From the NCBI GenBank assembly GCA_026027325.1, contig JAMSLZ010000004.1:2418001-2482000 (forward strand): 64,000 bases of DNA, in the 5' to 3' direction. Both the position numbers and the translations under genes were made by a program. Below, piece by piece: positions 32,661-41,471 of this stretch. The notes below the pieces were generated by a model that saw only the letters and a list, made by a program, of their open reading frames with translations, searched no databases and was not told the DNA's origin. The stretch comes from Actinomucor elegans. Lineage: Eukaryota > Mucoromycota > Mucoromycetes > Mucorales > Mucoraceae. Position 1 is the stretch's first letter. Each line of letters begins with the position of its first letter.

Positions 32661-33721
32661 ACGTTGCTCCATGCTGGAATACCATATCTGGTCGCGCCTA
32701 AGATTCAATTCTTCTGCAGCAAAGTTGATTGTCCGATCTTGCTCGTCTTGTAAGATCTCTTTGTACAGTGTTTTGTCCATATTACCATCAATCTTGCACA
32801 TCCAACCCGTTCCAGCATAAGTTAAGGCACTCCAGATCATGATACTACCACCACCGTGTTTGACTGTAACTTTGACATGTTTAGGTTGAAGCTGCTCCCC
32901 GTCCCTAATCCAAGCCCAGACACGGCCATCCGAGTTAAATCGATTGATTTTGGTCTCATCAGACCAAATAACCCGTTTCCAGTCATCAATGGTCCAGTCA
33001 CGGTGGGCTTTGCACCACTCAAGCCTCTTGCGGATGTTCTTCTTGCTAAGCAATGGCTTCTTAGGCTTCTCAATAGCACCCAAGCCTGCTCTACGAAGGG
33101 CTCTTCTAATCGTATCGGGGCTCACAAGGATACCAAGGTCCTTTTTTAATGCTTTCTTGGCCTTCACAGCGTTATCCAACTTCCCTGTGGTGATTTGGCG
33201 CGAGCAATACCTTTCATCGGCATGTGACAGGGCTTGTGGTCTGCCGCCTTTGTTCATTTTACGGTCCGAACAAGCTTGCTTTCCGATTCGGCACACAGTA
33301 GCGGTACTAAGGCCGACCTTTTGAGATACTTCCCGAATAGTTTCGCCTGATTTCAAAAGAGAAACAATGCGATTACGTTGAGAGACAGAGGTTGCGCGCA
33401 TAGGTAGAGTTAAGTTGTTATAAAATCACAAATCTACTGAGTAAAAAAACCCAAAGTTATAGTACAGTGTTTTTAACGATTTTAAAAGTATTCGGCTTGA
33501 ACCTGTAGGCTCTAAGAGGAATAGCCAAGTTGTGGTATTCCATTTTTTTAATTTTTCATGATAGCAGCAAAACTGTTACAATGTTGTTCTCTCATTTCTC
33601 AATCTGTTTCTCCGAAAATACTAACGCAGTCACAAATCCGAAACATTCTTAATAAAGCCGATAACTTGGGCTTCAGAATAAGCTATTTCTCATTTAGTAT
33701 GAAAGCGATCTTGTGGAGATA

Positions 33722-35368
33722 CAGTGGGTGGAAAAATGGTTCGGGTGTTTTCCAAAATTTTATATAATCTGGAATAAAACAAGAACTATTAATCTGATCA
33801 ATGTAAAACTAACTTTGTTAGAAAGCTGAAGCCAATATCAATTATATGCCGGAATATGATATCCCTATATTAGCGGAGGTTTATTTAAATTGAGATTAAA
33901 AAATAGTATACACCCGAACCATTTTTCAGGGTCGATGCTAATCATAGCTAGTACTTCGTATATCCACCTTTTGCTTTAATAACTGCTTCGATTCTTTTTG
34001 GCATACTATCAATATACTTTTGGCAATCCTCTTTTGTAAAAGTATCCCATTCTTTTTCAACTCTTTCCCACAAATCATGGACTCCTTTGGCCCTATCCGG
34101 ATAAGCGCTAAGTTTGAGCTTTAGGTGATGCCAAACATGCTCGATTGGATTTAAATCAGGGCTTTGGGGTGGCCAACTATATGTCCAATCAATGTTAAAA
34201 CCATTGTCCTTGAACCATTGCTTTGTAGCCTTGGCAGTATGCTTTGGGTCCTTGTCTTGTTGGAAGTAGACTTCTTTGGGGTCATATCCATACCACTCCA
34301 TGGTGTCCTTTAAAGTTGTCTCTAGGATATGGATGTAGTCCTCCTTCTTCATAGTACCATCAAATATTTGGCAGGCATATCCAGGACCATCGTAAGTGAT
34401 GCAACCCCACATCATTAAGCTTCCACCACCATGCTTAACAGTAAGATCCAAATGATGGAACTGGAGCTTATCATCAGGTCTTCTCCAGAAATACTTGCAG
34501 CCGTCGGAGCCCCAAACATTGATCTTGGTCTCGTCGGAGAAAATCATTCGCCTCCAGTCATCGCTAGTCCAACTTCTATGGGCTTTGGCCCAGTTTAACC
34601 TTTGAACCATGTGCTTTTTGCTAAGGAAAGGTTTTTTTTTTTTTATCTCGGCTTGAAAATCCATCGATCTGAGCAACTTCAAGCATCCAGAGTAGCTTAT
34701 TTTCATTCCTAGATCATCAAGGTGCCTTTCTACATCCTTGGCAGTTTTAAAAGTTCCAAGTATAAGCTTCCTGCGAATGTAATTGCGACTTGTAGCATTT
34801 ACAATGGCATGGCGACCAGATGGCAATGGCTTCATTTCTGGAAACCACTTGCGTTTATAACTATTGATCGTAGTTTTTTTGACTCCAGGGATACGCTTCA
34901 TGATTTGGGAGTAAGAATAGCCAGATTCCAACAAGTTTTTGATGTTGTTTTGAGTATCTTTGGGAATGCAGCGTGTCATAGTTGAAAAGTGAAAAAATTG
35001 AAAATTGGTGAGCTTATCTCTCAGCAAAAACGCTTCTTTTTATACTTTTTTTAAATTTGAGACGCAACATAGTGATTATTAATCACAAATATTAATTAGT
35101 AATCCATTGGGGCCTTTTTATCCTGAGATTTCTAGAAGTTTCGATTTCTAAGCTTGACCCTGAAAAATGGTTCGGGTGTACCTTATATTTTTACTCTCTG
35201 ATATATACGAACTCAGTTATCCAATCAGTGCAAAATTAAGAAAATGCATTAATAATAGTTTGTGCTTTCTAATAAAGCTAGTTTGGCGTTGATAGGATTC
35301 GTAGTTCCCTGTATATTCCTTTTTTTGTAAAATTTTGGAAAACACCCGAACCATTTTTCCACCCACTG
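33722..35368 (-). mobile_element. Tc1-1 copy 2, uninterrupted
   Basis: 1647 bp, termini CAGTGGGTGG/CCACCCACTG with TA on both sides, inserted in the flank of Tc1-3. Inner repeats ACACCCGAACCATTTTTCAG occur near both ends. It serves as the empty-site reference for the two solo LTRs in copy 1. Confidence 0.93.
33948..34979 (-). CDS. Tc1/mariner transposase, DD37E type (second copy)
   Basis: 343 aa from ATG 34979, reading as identical to the protein at 13231-14262: FSDETKINVWGSDG, FQQDKDPKHTA and PPQSPDLNPIEH. The element around it has intact termini, so it could be autonomous. A homopolymer of twelve A (reverse strand, near 34633) is present inside the coding region without breaking the frame. 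Confidence 0.93.
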   Translation of the reverse strand: MTRCIPKDTQNNIKNLLESGYSYSQIMKRIPGVKKTTINSYKRKWFPEMKPLPSGRHAIVNATSRNYIRRKLILGTFKTAKDVERHLDDLGMKISYSGCLKLLRSMDFQAEIKKKKPFLSKKHMVQRLNWAKAHRSWTSDDWRRMIFSDETKINVWGSDGCKYFWRRPDDKLQFHHLDLTVKHGGGSLMMWGCITYDGPGYACQIFDGTMKKEDYIHILETTLKDTMEWYGYDPKEVYFQQDKDPKHTAKATKQWFKDNGFNIDWTYSWPPQSPDLNPIEHVWHHLKLKLSAYPDRAKGVHDLWERVEKEWDTFTKEDCQKYIDSMPKRIEAVIKAKGGYTKY

Positions 35369-35425
35369 TATAAGCGATTATGTTCAAAAACTGAAAACAT
35401 TGTAACAGTTTTGCTGGTCACTGTA

Positions 35426-35842
35426 TAATATCAAGTTAAATCCGAACTTCAACTTTGTGTATAAATAGCTCATCATTTTAATGCTTTAATAAATCAATTC
35501 GTTTTGTGGTGAAATCCACATATAACATTCTACATATATATTAAAAAGACGGGATTCATTTAATAACTATCCATCAAAAGAGGGAGTTTTGAATCACCGC
35601 TGAAAATACAATTAATGAAGAATGAACATAGATTAAAAAGACCTTTGATTGTTACTAAGAGACCATTTCTTTGGAAGTATAAATACAAGAGATAACAAGC
35701 TAGATAGAAAAACTTAACTCACTTTGAATCAATAAAACCCGATAAAACGGTTCTAACTGATTCACTCGCTTTTTATTCAATTTTTACCGCACGTTTGATC
35801 AGTCTGGTTAGTTTTACAGTCTTTATTATATTCGATATAACA
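35426..35842 (+). repeat. 3' LTR-A of Gypsy-A, right part, split by solo LTR-C
   Basis: Continuation of the LTR begun at 18098: TAATATCAAGTTAAATCCG to CGTTT (35504), then from 35797 to CGATATAACA (35842). It has TGTGTATAAATAGC where the 5' LTR has TTGTATAAATAGC. Confidence 0.88.
35505..35791 (+). repeat. Solo LTR-C inside LTR-A
   Basis: 287 bp with the target duplication CGTTT on both sides. It differs slightly from the Gypsy-C LTRs (CTACATATATATT and GATAACAAGC). Confidence 0.92.
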
Positions 35843-35981
35843 ATAGTTACACAGTTGTTCACATGTTCTGGATTCGGGTAATAATGAGTTACATCTTCAA
35901 GCTATTCATAAAGGTGGGCATATGGTTACCAAAGCCTATACAACCTCTTCTTTACTGATATAATCATGAGCGTTTACAACA
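35843..35981 (-). repeat. Fragment of LTR-E
   Basis: 139 bp of the start of LTR-E in reverse orientation, ending ATCATGAGCGTTTACAACA; the full copy is at 42123-42623. It is cut at its left by the end of LTR-A. Confidence 0.85.
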
Positions 35982-36770
35982 GATTTGATAAGGCTACAGG
36001 CATTGAGTGTAGCATATTGGCATAGTATCGTGTCTGACATGAGAGCTATTAAAGATTGGATGGTCGTTGGTGTGAGTGAGAGGTCTCCTTGATGTATTTG
36101 AGACGCTCTACGACCAGCGATACTGGGGTATTGATCAAGGTGTTGATATTTACGTCCACTCAACAATTCTACTATAGCAACTGCTCCTGGAGGAGTCTTG
36201 TTTACCAGATTCCATGTTATAATTCCTTGAGAAGAGGTATTAGTGGTGATATTGCCCTCATTATGTTCGTTCTGGATGGCTGCCTGACGTTCCATGGCTT
36301 CTATCGTCTCCAGCATCATTTTGGCCTCTGCTACCCTTTCAAGGAAGAAATGCTCTTCTTCGATAGGTGAGAGTTCTGAATCACAAGTAGACATATTGTC
36401 GGTTAAGCGATCTTCTTCGATCGATTCTGAAAAAGCCTCTTTCTCCGGAAAATCAGGAGTAGTTAGGTTCGAGAGAGGACGTTCTTTGATTCGGTAGGAT
36501 TTTCGATCTGTTCGCTTGTTAGCAGGTGTAGGATTTCTGCGAAAACACTCGAAAGAACGATGTCCCTGCTAGTGGCATGAGTAACACAGGATGCGAGCCC
36601 TAGATAGTTCACATTGTTGTATTCCACCTACTATCTTGCATCGACACAATAGTAAGGAATCAACTGTTCATTTATGTCATACACGGACTCTATCTGATAA
36701 CCCAATCAGATTAACGAGGCCTGCATAAATACAAGCGATGTGTCATCCTTAGAACTATTAGCCAATAATC
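35982..36770 (-). pseudogene. LINE ORF1/gag-like remnant with CCHC knuckle
   Basis: Read on the minus strand: DDTSLVFMQASLI, a stop, LGYQIESVYDINEQLIPYYC, a frameshift, ELSRARILCYSCH, a TAG where Gln is expected, then GHRSFECFRRNP. The knuckle fits C-x2-C-x4-H-x4-C. A long acidic, Ser/Thr-rich tail (36394 to 35982, open) follows and ends at LTR-E; any codons beyond come from the LTR. LINE ORF1 proteins commonly end in CCHC knuckles, so that is the preferred reading; a gag remnant is the alternative. At least two stops and one frameshift make it dead. Confidence 0.5.
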
Positions 36771-36810
36771 CTTACAAGAAACACGCGGCATCATACTATC
36801 GAGTAGTATC

Positions 36811-37112
36811 TGCAGTAAAATTAAAATATAAAAGCAGGTAGTAAGTCGATTATAACTTGGTTATAGTTTATTCAACTTAAATGTGATTAATTATTTCTAA
36901 CTAGTTTTTCTAGCTTGTATTTATACTCGTTGAATTGTGACTGAAGGTTATTTACTTGTGTTCATATAAAAAGTATAAGAAGGACGTATCTCTGTTTAAG
37001 GACTGTATCGCTGTATAAGGTAATCAATGATGCTTTAGTATGTATGTGCTACAGCTAGGGCGCACAGGCCTCTAGTCTGTCTGTACTTCAATTATGTGGC
37101 TATTTCACCACA
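36811..37112 (-). repeat. Solo LTR-F (reverse)
   Basis: 302 bp, TGCAGTAAAATT...TTTCACCACA as read, with the target duplication GTATC on both sides. Family F shares the TGTGGTGAAAT start and CCGCA end with LTR-C. Confidence 0.9.
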
Positions 37113-37346
37113 GTATCGAGTGTATCTCAAGATAAGACCTGAAGATCGAATAACGCGTGGGTTATACAATTACAACAATGCGTGGTTGAAAGGCTTATTA
37201 GTGGCTGCTGGGATTGGACTCCGTTGTACGGCCATGCGTGCTGATAGAGATTGAATGCTACACTATTAAGCTCTGATGAAATGTATATAAAGAAGACTTG
37301 ATTTTGAATTGTGAATAAACATTAGAAGAATAACTTTTACTATCAG
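37113..37346. other. Unassigned sequence between two solo LTR-F copies
   Basis: 234 bp with a TATATAAAG word near 37281 and AATAAA near 37315. No gene is recognised. It may belong to the LINE-like remnant on either side or to an unknown repeat. Confidence 0.3.
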
Positions 37347-37647
37347 TGTGGTGAAATAGCCACATAATTGAAGTACAGACAAACTAGAGGCCTGTGCGCC
37401 CTAGCTGTAGCACATACATACTAAAGCATCATTGATTACCTTATACAGCGATACAGTCCTTAAACAGAGATACGTCCTTCTTATACTTCTTATATGAACA
37501 CAAGTAAATAACCTTCAGTCACAATTCAACGAGTATAAATACAAGCTAGAAAAACTAGTTAGAAATAATTAATCACATTTAAGTTGAATAAACTATAACC
37601 AAGTTATAATCGACTTACTACCTGCTTTTATTTTTAATTTTACCGCA
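37347..37647 (+). repeat. Solo LTR-F (forward)
   Basis: 301 bp, TGTGGTGAAATAGCC...TTTTACCGCA, with the target duplication ATCAG on both sides. It is in inverted orientation to the copy 235 bp upstream. Confidence 0.9.
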
Positions 37648-37652
37648 ATCAG

Positions 37653-37950
37653 GATAGCTGATTCCATTTTACTGTCTATTCTTTTATTATTGTATTTTAA
37701 ATTATATCCTTCGTCTTTAGCACCGAATATAATACACATTCAAACTTAGTGTGTCCATCTTTGTGGCAATACCTACACCAGTGTAGCCATGTTATTCCAC
37801 GTAGCATGAAATACTTCCTCGGCAGCCTCACACCAACTCAACCGATGGCTGAGCGTTTGAAATTTCTCTTGGGTCGTTGATATATTATCTGGTTGATATA
37901 CATCAAGTACTGCATAGCCATTACCTATAAAGAATCCCGAAGCTTTATCA
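37653..37950 (-). pseudogene. LINE ORF1-like fragment with CCHC knuckle
   Basis: Minus-strand frame GFFIGNGYAVLDVYQPDN through LSWCEAAEEVFHATWNNM, then a one-base shift into WCRYCHKDGHTKFECVL, a perfect C-x2-C-x4-H-x4-C knuckle, and a stop soon after. It is probably the same kind of ORF1 as the remnant at 35982-36770. Broken by frameshift and stop. Confidence 0.5.
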
Positions 37951-37958
37951 GTGTGGTG

Positions 37959-38130
37959 TGCGGTAAAAATTGAATAAAAAGCGAGTGAATCAGTTAGAAC
38001 CGTTTTATCGGGTTTTATTGATTCAAAGTGAGTTAAGTTTTTCTATCTAGCTTGTTATCTCTTGTATTTATACTTCCAAAGAAATGGTCTCTTAGTAACA
38101 ATCAAAGGTCTTTTTAATCTATGTTCATTC
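37959..38130 (-). repeat. LTR-C fragment
   Basis: 172 bp of LTR-C in reverse orientation (starts TGCGGTAAAAATTG), cut by the LTR-A fragment at 38131. The remainder is not found in the window. Confidence 0.88.
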
Positions 38131-38342
38131 TGTTGTAAATATGACTTGTTCAGTGTCCGTCACCAATCAGGTCAATGTTTGACAATGCTTATACTCAGCT
38201 TGTGCTTTGACAACTTTGTAACGTCGGTTAAGAGATATATATGGAAATCAATGCTTAGTGCAACTAACCTTCATAAACTATCCATCACCGAATATAAAGT
38301 CGTACTAGAATGGATTACTATAAATCCTTGTTAACTCCATGA
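38131..38342 (+). repeat. LTR-A fragment
   Basis: First 212 bases of LTR-A (TGTTGTAAATATGAC...), ending at TTAACTCCATGA, where the AT-rich island begins. No matching remainder downstream. Confidence 0.88.
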
Positions 38343-38385
38343 TGTCGTATACACGCTTATATTCATAGGCTATACATATACGACA
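38342..38385. repeat. Inverted repeat at the island's left junction
   Basis: ATGTCGTATA and its complement TATACGACAT, 10 bp each, about 24 bp apart, exactly where LTR-A sequence stops. Confidence 0.7.
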
Positions 38386-38735
38386 TGTCTCAATTAAAGC
38401 TGGTTAATGAGGAAGGTAACTGACATAAATTCTTATTTACAAAATTTCAAAGTACATTATCCATCTTAAACATAAATAATTATATATCTATATTTTATCC
38501 AAAATATTTATTATATTAGTAATTATATTATTAAAATCTTCTGGTATTTTATTTAAATCGCTTACATTATTTGTGATTTTTATTAATTTATTAAAAACTT
38601 TTTTTGGATGTATCCCAAAGGAACTCTCAGGTCCATATTGAAACTCCTACTACCACAAATTTTATTGTTATATGAAAAAATTGAATTTTTTTACAAATTA
38701 AAATTAAAAATAAAAAGGATTTAATAAAATTGCAG
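38386..38735. other. AT-rich non-coding leader before the transposase
   Basis: No ORF. It includes a less AT-rich block around 38607-38650 (GGATGTATCCCAAAGGAACT...) that might be part of a terminal repeat. The octamer GGACCTGA also occurs in opposite orientation near 39740, which is too little to prove ends. Confidence 0.3.
38677..38684 (+). promoter_or_regulatory. AAAATTGA box upstream of the ISXO2-like transposase
   Basis: Octamer AAAATTGA about 50 nt before ATG 38736, inside a palindromic AAAAAATTGAATTTTTT. It matches the early-gene box of Mimivirus-type giant viruses, but the region is so AT-rich that chance is a real possibility. Confidence 0.25.
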
Positions 38736-39617
38736 ATGTTTATAGAACCATATAAATCTTTAAAAAAAATATTCGACGATGAAAAAGAAGCACTATTATA
38801 TTTAATTAGTAATGATTACGTTAATAAACATATAAAGTGTAATAAATGTGAACATGAAACTAAATTAAACTTAAATAAAAAATTATATGTTTGTAGATAT
38901 TATAAATGTAGGAAAGCAATATCACCATTGAAAGGAACAATTTTTAATAATTTAACTTTACCTTTAAATACTCAATTACACATATTATATCTTTTTCTTG
39001 GAAAAGCACCTTCTTCCTTTATAGCATCAAGTTTGCAAATTAGCAAAAATACAGTGTCATCATACAATAAAATATTCAGAAAATACTTGAAAAATAAACA
39101 ATTGTTAGGTAACAGAAATATTAAAATTGGAGGTAGAAATAAAATTGTAGAAATCGATGAAAGTAAAATTGCAAAAAGAAAATATAATAAGGGGCATAAG
39201 GTAGAAGGTGCTTGGGTAATTGGTGGTATCGAAAGAAGTATGCTAAAAAATAAAATAAAAAATGAAAACAAAAAAATGTTTTTATTACCCATTGAAGAAA
39301 GAAATGTTGATAATATTGATTTAATTATAAAAAGATATGTAAAAAAAGGTACAACAATATATACGGATTTATGGAAAGGGTATAATAACTTGAAAAATAT
39401 AGGATACAAACATTTAACTGTAAATCATTCAAAGCATTTTAAAGATCCAAATACAGGTGTGCATACAAATACAATTGAAGGCACATGGAATGGCTTAAAG
39501 CAAAGTATAATACCACGAAATAGAAATAAAAAAGATATAGTATTGTATTTAAAAGAATATCAATGGCGTAAGAAAAATAGAGAGTATAACGTATGGAAAA
39601 AGTTTTTAAAGGATTAA
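38736..39617 (+). CDS. ISXO2/IS1595-like (Merlin-type) transposase
   Basis: 293 aa from ATG 38736. N-terminal zinc ribbon CNKCEHE...CRYYKCRKAIS followed by PLKGTIF, the typical IS1595/ISXO2 start. An HTH-like segment follows (about 80-120). Catalytic domain: VEIDESKIAKR (Asp about 141), IYTDLWKGY (Asp about 211) and HTNTIEGTWNGLKQS (Asn, with Glu about 248), the DD(N/E) pattern of ISXO2-like enzymes. Eukaryotic Merlin transposons use this fold. The frame is intact despite extreme AT codon bias, unlike neighbouring Tc1 and gypsy genes. No clear terminal inverted repeats with 8-9 bp duplications were found. It could be an autonomous Merlin element or a gene of a larger invading element. Confidence 0.82.
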   Translation: MFIEPYKSLKKIFDDEKEALLYLISNDYVNKHIKCNKCEHETKLNLNKKLYVCRYYKCRKAISPLKGTIFNNLTLPLNTQLHILYLFLGKAPSSFIASSLQISKNTVSSYNKIFRKYLKNKQLLGNRNIKIGGRNKIVEIDESKIAKRKYNKGHKVEGAWVIGGIERSMLKNKIKNENKKMFLLPIEERNVDNIDLIIKRYVKKGTTIYTDLWKGYNNLKNIGYKHLTVNHSKHFKDPNTGVHTNTIEGTWNGLKQSIIPRNRNKKDIVLYLKEYQWRKKNREYNVWKKFLKD

Positions 39618-39888
39618 TTTTAATTTACATAAAAAATGCAAAAAATTGAATTTTTATATTTATTAAAAATATGATAGAAAATATATTGATAGTTATAAAT
39701 GTGAAATGCATATTTGATATTCATTATTCTTATTACAAGGACCTGACTAAGTCAGTAAACTAGCCTATTTAAGACACAATGATTATGTAATAGATCAGAG
39801 ACAATTGGGTATTACATTATGAGTGGGATTAAATATATCTATTATAAAAAAATAAAAAAAATTGAAAAAGTAATAATATAAAAAAGAA
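39618..39888. other. AT-rich spacer between island ORFs
   Basis: Holds a second AAAAAATTGAATTTTT copy (39640-39656) and the inverted repeat CTGACTTAGTCAG-type word near 39745. No gene seen. Confidence 0.35.
39858..39865 (+). promoter_or_regulatory. AAAATTGA box upstream of the 98-codon ORF
   Basis: Octamer 23 nt before ATG 39889. The same caution applies as for the box at 38677. Confidence 0.22.
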
Positions 39889-40185
39889 ATGGATGAAATA
39901 TTTAATATTATTGTAGATGATAAATATAAATACAATATTAAACGAAGTATAATTATAAAAGATATGAAAAAATATGATTTAGCAGAATACAAAATAAAGC
40001 AAAAAGATGGGTGTTATGAAATCTACATGAAAAAAAATGGTTCAAATAAAAGATTAAGAAAAGTATATGAATTTAAGACATATAATAAAGATAAAAACAA
40101 AGGTATAAAAAGAAAAACATTAGATAATAAGAATAATATGATACTTGATGAAATCGCACCCATCATGAAAAAACTTAAATTATAA
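39889..40185 (+). CDS. Hypothetical protein of the AT-rich island
   Basis: 98 aa, MDEIFNIIVDDKYKYNIKR..., Lys/Ile/Asn-rich, ending in KKLKL and a TAA. I do not recognise a family. Support for a real gene: it starts with ATG after an AAAATTGA box, follows the transposase on the same strand, and has a central pattern (LAEYKIKQKDGCYEIYMKKN) resembling a small beta-rich DNA-binding module. In such AT-rich DNA an ORF this long on a random frame is not common, but it is not impossible. Confidence 0.45.
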   Translation: MDEIFNIIVDDKYKYNIKRSIIIKDMKKYDLAEYKIKQKDGCYEIYMKKNGSNKRLRKVYEFKTYNKDKNKGIKRKTLDNKNNMILDEIAPIMKKLKL

Positions 40186-40645
40186 TTTAAATATATTTTC
40201 TAAATTAAATTTTTCAATATATATTCCATTAATTTTAACATTTATATCATGCTGATAATTATTATCTAAATTAAATTTTTATTTTCTAAGTTTTTTATTT
40301 CTTCCTTCACAATATCTATTTCTAATAAATTTTCATTATATTCATCATATGAGAAACATTTTAAATATAATTTTATTGTTATTATATATTTTAATTAATA
40401 TTTTTATTATCTATTACTTGATATATAAAATTAAATAGTTTTAATAGAAAAACAAAATAAAATATTGAAAATAAAGGAAAAAGTAGAATTTATGATAAAA
40501 ATATGAAAAAAAGAATTATTTTAGAAATTAGTAATAGTAATTATTTAAATACTTTTTGATATATTTATTGGTCATATTAAAAGCTTAAAAAACAAAAAAT
40601 GTTAAGCATTTCCCTATGAAGTGTAAAATAAAATATTATGTATTA
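40186..40645. other. AT-rich non-coding stretch
   Basis: Very AT-rich, with no convincing ORF on either strand. It lies between the 98-codon ORF and the 3' end of the convergent zinc-ribbon gene. Confidence 0.4.
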
Positions 40646-40744
40646 TTAGTATAAATTAAATCTGAGACCTCGTTTGGTAATCACCCCTTTTTTTGGATTT
40701 CCTTTATTCACCAAATCAAATATTTCTTTAAGAGTATTTATAGT

Positions 40745-41471
40745 TGTTGTAAACGCTCATAATTATATTAATAAGAGAATACTGTACAGATAGAAAATCG
40801 TATAGATATCCTTATATATAGCTGCAGAAGTGTATAAAGCATTATTACCAAGAACCAGAATGTAAATGACTGTATTTGATTATGTTAAAATATCTTTATT
40901 TATATATCACTCTGAGCAAGTAGACGCTAATTGATAAATACTATCTCTCACACCAAATATTACATTCAATACTATTACCTTTGGATATATTGATCCCGAC
41001 ACTCCTCGCCGCTAATCTTGGTCCGCTCTGTAGTGGACATAACTACTTTACATAGAATAGTAATAGAAGTGGCCTGAATAGTTAACTTGTGTAATCGTGA
41101 CTAGTTATATTTACTATATGTAACCACCACCCAGCCTATTAATAACAGAAGGCGGGCAGTGGTAGAATAAATCTCTCTCTTGTTTTCTGTCTCGTTAATT
41201 AAACACGTACCTAACTAATTACGAACATCTCAGGAAACATCTCACGCTCATTTGGTTATTATCCCTGGTCTTCTTTATACGCAGTCCAACCTTGTTCCTG
41301 GCAAATCGTAATATGAATTTAGAATCAAGTACCGATCGAGAAAAAGTATATAAGAGATGCGTTTTATCACCTTTTGACCAGTTAATCAATTCTTGATCTA
41401 TAATAAAAAACTATCCACAGTTTTAAAAGTATTTCTATCTTCCAAAATCTTTATCTACCACCTTTACAACA
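40745..41471 (+). repeat. Solo LTR-B, split by a solo LTR-H
   Basis: LTR-B interrupted by 216 bp of LTR-H. Target duplication ATAGT on both sides, inside the island's zinc-ribbon gene. Confidence 0.92.
41029..41244 (+). repeat. Solo LTR-H inside LTR-B
   Basis: 216 bp, TGTAGTGGACATAAC...AAACATCTCA, with the target duplication CGCTC. Nearly identical to the copy at 47260. Confidence 0.92.

Larger units (their letters stand above)
18591..33401 (-). pseudogene. Tc1-3 transposase (DD34E), split into three pieces
   Basis: The pieces, 5' to 3' on the minus strand, are 33401-32661 (MRATSVSQRNRIVSLLKSG, HTH region, WSDETKINRFNSDG, HGGGSIMIWSAL), about 32278-32062 (HDNDPKHTSN, WPPQSPDLNPIEN) and 18694-18591 (DVIDKEECRNVIHSMPRR to stop). 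The second Asp and the Glu are 34 residues apart, the classic Tc1 DD34E spacing. An AT-rich insert separates pieces one and two, and Gypsy-C (duplication GTACC) separates two and three at the VWY/DVI junction. All catalytic residues remain, so this was a coding copy before the insertions. Confidence 0.88.
18342..35423 (-). mobile_element. Tc1-3 (DD34E Tc1/mariner) with large nested insertions
   Basis: Termini CAGTGACCAGCAAAACTG / CAGTTTTGCTGGTCACTG with TA on both sides, inside the 3' LTR-A. Inner copies of the terminal motif (GCAAAACTGTTACAATGTTG or its complement) lie near 18530-18552 and 33566-33587. It carries Gypsy-C (18695-32061), an AT-rich insert (about 32279-32660) and Tc1-1 copy 2 (33722-35368). 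Its transposase is read on the minus strand and broken by Gypsy-C and by the AT-rich insert. Without the insertions it would be about 1.7 kb. Confidence 0.9.
1378..35842 (+). mobile_element. Gypsy-A: Ty3/Gypsy chromovirus, heavily interrupted
   Basis: A 5' LTR-A (1378-1741) is followed by a gag-protease frame (1796-3839). Integrase and chromodomain coding lies at 11900-17867, then a polypurine tract (18086-18097) and the 3' LTR-A, which starts at 18098 and finishes at 35842 after insertions. Reverse transcriptase and RNase H coding is missing, lost at the Gypsy-B array. Insertions inside it are the Gypsy-B array, two Tc1-like elements, a solo LTR-B, a third Tc1-like element carrying Gypsy-C and CACTA, and a solo LTR-C. 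The two LTRs differ at a few positions (for example GCGCAG versus GCGCACAG). The outer flanks (CAAAT and ATAGT) are not a matching target duplication, so the two ends may come from different copies. Confidence 0.82.

Noticed and set aside
35936..35981. C-terminal VVNAHDYISKEEVV of the 152-codon minus-strand frame
   Set aside because: These codons are read from LTR-E, so they are a fusion artefact of the LTR insertion.
38613..39770. Possible Merlin terminal repeats sharing TCAGGTCC
   Set aside because: Only eight bases match in inverted orientation and no 8-9 bp target duplication is visible.
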